NCBI GenBank assembly: GCA_041628815.1
Contig: JBFKOL010000155.1
Span: forward strand, 1-9,540
Direction: 5' to 3'
From: JBFKOL01 sp041628815
GTDB taxonomy: Bacteria; Bacteroidota; Bacteroidia; Chitinophagales; Saprospiraceae
DNA length: 9,540 bases
In this document: positions 6,789 through 9,540 of the stretch, one piece after another
Layout: every line of letters begins with the position of its first letter
How positions within the stretch are numbered: position 1 is the stretch's first letter
Notes under the pieces: model-generated
Told to the model about the DNA's origin: nothing
What the model saw: only the letters and a program-made list of their open reading frames with translations
Databases searched by the model: none
Program-made: the position numbers and the translations under genes

Positions 6789-9540
6789 ATGCGAATGAAA
6801 AATACCTTAATCTGGATATGTCTTGTCATTTTATTACCAGCGCTAACTGGTCAGCCAGCCAAGCCGGATATAGAAGTTTTGAAAAGAGCAATTGTTGCAT
6901 ACAAGGCAGACCAGCGAGGACCTTACAAGGATATCAGGTGGTTTTGCCCCGACGGCAGAATCAATGATCCAAAGACACCCTGCAATCAGGAAGGAGCTTT
7001 TCAAAGAGCACGGTATAAGGATGAAGTCGACCGTTTTGGAAAACAACATCACATTTTTCTGGGTCAGATTCTGATGGGTACTTCCAAGGAGAATTTTTTG
7101 GACGTATCCAATTATTTCTCACGCATGAAGCAGTACCAGCTGGAGCAATACCTGCAATCGATTGATAACGGCTGGATCAACGAAAAGGCGCAGTTTTACA
7201 GGGGGGCAGTTCAGGCTGAAGATGAAATGGCCTGGGGGCGCGAATTCCTTCTCCATATGCTTGGCCAGCAGGATTTGATCGAGAACCAATTCTTCATTAC
7301 ACGAAGGGCAGTACAGACACTTCCGCATGGCCTCGATGATCAATTGAAACAGCGCATCAGATCGGTTTCCAAAATCATATCGGACGAGGAGCCGAAATTT
7401 ATGCCGGTCAGAATTAAAATTCATGGAAATCCGCAGGCCTCCGACATCCTGGCATCTAAAAACTTTATCGAAGCCAATAAAAACCTAAACAATGCGACGA
7501 GGCAAAAAATTCAAGATTTGATCCGGGATATGGAAGTGCTTTATGCTCCTTTGAACTATGATCAGAAAATAATAGACCTTTCTAAGTCAAGGCTGGATTC
7601 AGAACTGAAAAGCGACTTAACCGATGTATATCGAAGATTGAAAACGAGCCAATTAGATTTTTCGACCTTTGTCGCTTTGACCGACTTATTAGGTGGCTTG
7701 CGAGAAAAAATAGTAGCCACAAACAATGCAAGGACCAGGCTGGAAATGATGGATCATTCCATAGAGCTTGAGAATATTCTCCTGAATCGCTTTTCTGAAA
7801 TGAACCAGGCCTATTTGGGGGAACTCAATGCGACGATATGTCAACTCGCCTCTGTAACATATGCTACCGGTCTCACCGAAAAATGGGAGTGGAAAAAGCT
7901 CGAAGGACAGATGGCTTCTTGTCACGGAGACGCCTTTATGTTGCACGACCTGATGGAATTTCATCGCGAAGCAAAAAAGAGTGTGGAGTGGAGTGTTAAT
8001 ATGTTCCGGAGTCATTACAACCCGGTAATCAATTTATTTGCTGCCTTCGAACCGCTATCCAATGGATTCATGGATGATATGATCCGATCAAGTGTTCTCC
8101 TCCCGCTGGGACAAAAGATTGGTCATCTGGGCCAATGGTTGAATGAAGAGCTTGATTTCAGGAATGAAATTGAAGGTGTTTCAAAAGCAAGTGGATTCCG
8201 TGGTCTGAACCCCGGATATGCCTTTGGAGAACTTGAAGTAATAAGTGGAAGTGCCGAAGATTTGGATATTGACAAATCCAAGATATACGTCTTCGACCAT
8301 CCTCCCTCCGATCTGAAACCAGTCGCCGGGATCTTTACAGTTTCTGAGGGCAATCCTGTTTCTCACATACAGCTTCTTGCCAGAAATCTAGGGATTCCCA
8401 ATACGGTAGTTGGCAAGGATGACTTTGCGCGACTGCAAAGGTTAAATGGATCAAAAGTTTTCTACGCTGTAAGCCCTAAAGGTACGGTAGTGCTGAAGAG
8501 TGCCAGAACAATGACCCGGGAGGAATCGGCACTATTCACCACGGTGGAACGCGCCCAAACGAAGATCAATGTTCCTACCGATAGACTCAAGCTGGACATT
8601 CAAACCCCAATTGACATGAAAACCCTTGACAAGGCATCGTCGGGCATTGTCTGTGGACCCAAGGCGGCAAACCTTGCTGAACTTAAAAAACATTTCCCTG
8701 AGCATGTCGTCGAAGGAATAGTCATTCCTTTTGGCGTCTTCAAGGCACATATGGATCAATCCATTCCCGGGCGCAATACTACCTATTGGGAATTTGTTGA
8801 AGAAACATTTGAGGTGGCAAAGAACAAACTGAAGGATGGAAGCTCTGAAACGGAGATTGAGAGATACCAACTCGATAGGTTGGAGATTTTAAGAGAAATG
8901 ATCAAGGTCATGCCATTTTTGTCCACATTTGAAAGGGACCTGGAGCGCTCCTTTCAGTCTGTTTTAAATACTCCTCTTGGCAAAATTCCCGTATTCCTGA
9001 GAAGTGATACAAACATGGAAGATCTCAAGGATTTTACGGGGGCTGGGCTGAATCTTACCTTGTTCAACGTTTTGGACAAGACCAAGATATTGCAGGGCAT
9101 TAAGGATGTCTGGGCTTCGCCCTATACTGAACGGAGCTATAAATGGAGACAAAAGTTTTTGTTAAACCCGGAGAATGTATATCCTTCTATACTGATTATT
9201 CCCGGAGTGAATGTGGACTATTCAGGGGTTCTTATTACCAAAGGTCTGACATCAGGTGTTGAAAATGACCTGACGATAGCTTTCAATCGCGGGGTTGGCG
9301 GTGCTGTAGATGGACAGGCCGCAGAGAGTTATACCCTGCATGTCGAAGGGTTCAATAGGCTAGAAGCTCCCGCAAGGGAGGCTACTATGAGATACCTTTC
9401 TGACCGTGGAGGTACTTCCACGCGCTACGTCGACTTTGCCGAAGCTATATTGAGTGAGGAAGACCTTGATGAAATTCGTACCCTTGCAAAAGAAGCGCGC
9501 GTTAAAATTGACCTCGGAGAGGATGGTGGTACCGAGATCG
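6789..9540 (+). CDS. Exported PPDK/PEP-synthase-like protein with glucan water dikinase-type domain order (3' truncated by window)
   Basis: The frame is open for 917 codons to the window edge without a stop. Residues 1 to about 22 are a Sec signal peptide (KNTLIWICLVILLPALTG), cleaved near residues 20-24, with no lipobox. Residues 25-470 are a largely helical region I do not recognise. It contains Cys53 and Cys65, which could form a disulfide. Residues 480-560 resemble a phosphohistidine swivel domain with the motif NPVSHIQLLARNLGIPN and catalytic-type His526. Residues 615-917 resemble the PPDK/PEP-synthase N-terminal ATP-grasp domain: GPKAANLAEL with Lys625, FLRSDTNMEDL with Arg738 and Glu744, GAGLNL, and SGVLIT. 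Swivel before ATP-grasp is the order in glucan/phosphoglucan water dikinases; PEP synthase and PPDK have the reverse. The usual Gln of the VQ motif aligns with Ile804, and the Glu of GLGE with Gly838, so activity is doubtful. ATG 6795 is an alternative start. An in-frame TAA at 6783-6785 excludes a longer protein. Confidence 0.85.
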   Translation, partial: MRMKNTLIWICLVILLPALTGQPAKPDIEVLKRAIVAYKADQRGPYKDIRWFCPDGRINDPKTPCNQEGAFQRARYKDEVDRFGKQHHIFLGQILMGTSKENFLDVSNYFSRMKQYQLEQYLQSIDNGWINEKAQFYRGAVQAEDEMAWGREFLLHMLGQQDLIENQFFITRRAVQTLPHGLDDQLKQRIRSVSKIISDEEPKFMPVRIKIHGNPQASDILASKNFIEANKNLNNATRQKIQDLIRDMEVLYAPLNYDQKIIDLSKSRLDSELKSDLTDVYRRLKTSQLDFSTFVALTDLLGGLREKIVATNNARTRLEMMDHSIELENILLNRFSEMNQAYLGELNATICQLASVTYATGLTEKWEWKKLEGQMASCHGDAFMLHDLMEFHREAKKSVEWSVNMFRSHYNPVINLFAAFEPLSNGFMDDMIRSSVLLPLGQKIGHLGQWLNEELDFRNEIEGVSKASGFRGLNPGYAFGELEVISGSAEDLDIDKSKIYVFDHPPSDLKPVAGIFTVSEGNPVSHIQLLARNLGIPNTVVGKDDFARLQRLNGSKVFYAVSPKGTVVLKSARTMTREESALFTTVERAQTKINVPTDRLKLDIQTPIDMKTLDKASSGIVCGPKAANLAELKKHFPEHVVEGIVIPFGVFKAHMDQSIPGRNTTYWEFVEETFEVAKNKLKDGSSETEIERYQLDRLEILREMIKVMPFLSTFERDLERSFQSVLNTPLGKIPVFLRSDTNMEDLKDFTGAGLNLTLFNVLDKTKILQGIKDVWASPYTERSYKWRQKFLLNPENVYPSILIIPGVNVDYSGVLITKGLTSGVENDLTIAFNRGVGGAVDGQAAESYTLHVEGFNRLEAPAREATMRYLSDRGGTSTRYVDFAEAILSEEDLDEIRTLAKEARVKIDLGEDGGTEI

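Noticed and set aside
6785..6967. A 60-codon plus-strand frame starting at ATG 6785.
   Set aside because: It is out of frame with the long coding region starting at 6789, which has a proper signal peptide and homology.
7119..7424. A 101-codon minus-strand frame (and one at 7689-8015) inside the dikinase-like gene.
   Set aside because: Both are antisense to a continuous 917-codon frame with a signal peptide and domain motifs.

Overview
The window looks like a chromosome segment from a member of the Bacteroidota. The basis is a SusC/RagA-type TonB plug sequence, several Bacteroidota-style lipoprotein signal peptides with Ser before the Cys, mostly weak Shine-Dalgarno sequences, and a protein of the DUF5706/Pycsar-effector family. 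I see no tRNA, rRNA, CRISPR array or insertion sequence. The genus cannot be fixed from this sequence.

Layout, left to right. (1) 1-45 may be the last codons of an upstream gene. (2) 252-656 (+) encodes a small exported protein that is only a TonB-receptor plug domain with no beta-barrel. (3) 810-1850 (-) encodes a response regulator fused to a complete class III nucleotidyl cyclase. (4) Divergently, after 299 bp, 2150-4351 (+) encodes a membrane protein: a cytoplasmic class III cyclase domain, one transmembrane helix, a TolB-like domain and TPR repeats. (5) 4592-5233 (+) encodes a three-helix membrane protein resembling the effector of Pycsar cyclic-nucleotide anti-phage systems. (6) 5399-5824 and 6105-6551 (+) encode two paralogous monohaem cytochrome c lipoproteins separated by a perfect 13-bp hairpin. 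(7) 6789 to the window end (+) encodes a large protein with a Sec signal peptide, a phosphohistidine swivel domain and then a PEP-synthase/PPDK-type ATP-grasp domain. That domain order is the one found in glucan water dikinases. The gene runs off the right edge.

How the parts may work together. Genes 3 to 5 form a plausible cyclic-nucleotide cluster: a phosphorelay-controlled cyclase, a membrane cyclase with a sensor-like extracytoplasmic part and altered substrate-pocket residues, and a membrane protein of a family known to respond to cyclic nucleotides. Whether this is defence (a Pycsar variant) or ordinary signalling cannot be settled here. The 240-bp AT-rich gap and the cyclase architecture differ from classical Pycsar operons. 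Genes 6 and 7 all encode exported products. The cytochromes probably carry electrons on the periplasmic side. The exported dikinase-like protein is puzzling because its fold normally needs ATP, and some usual ATP-grasp residues look replaced.
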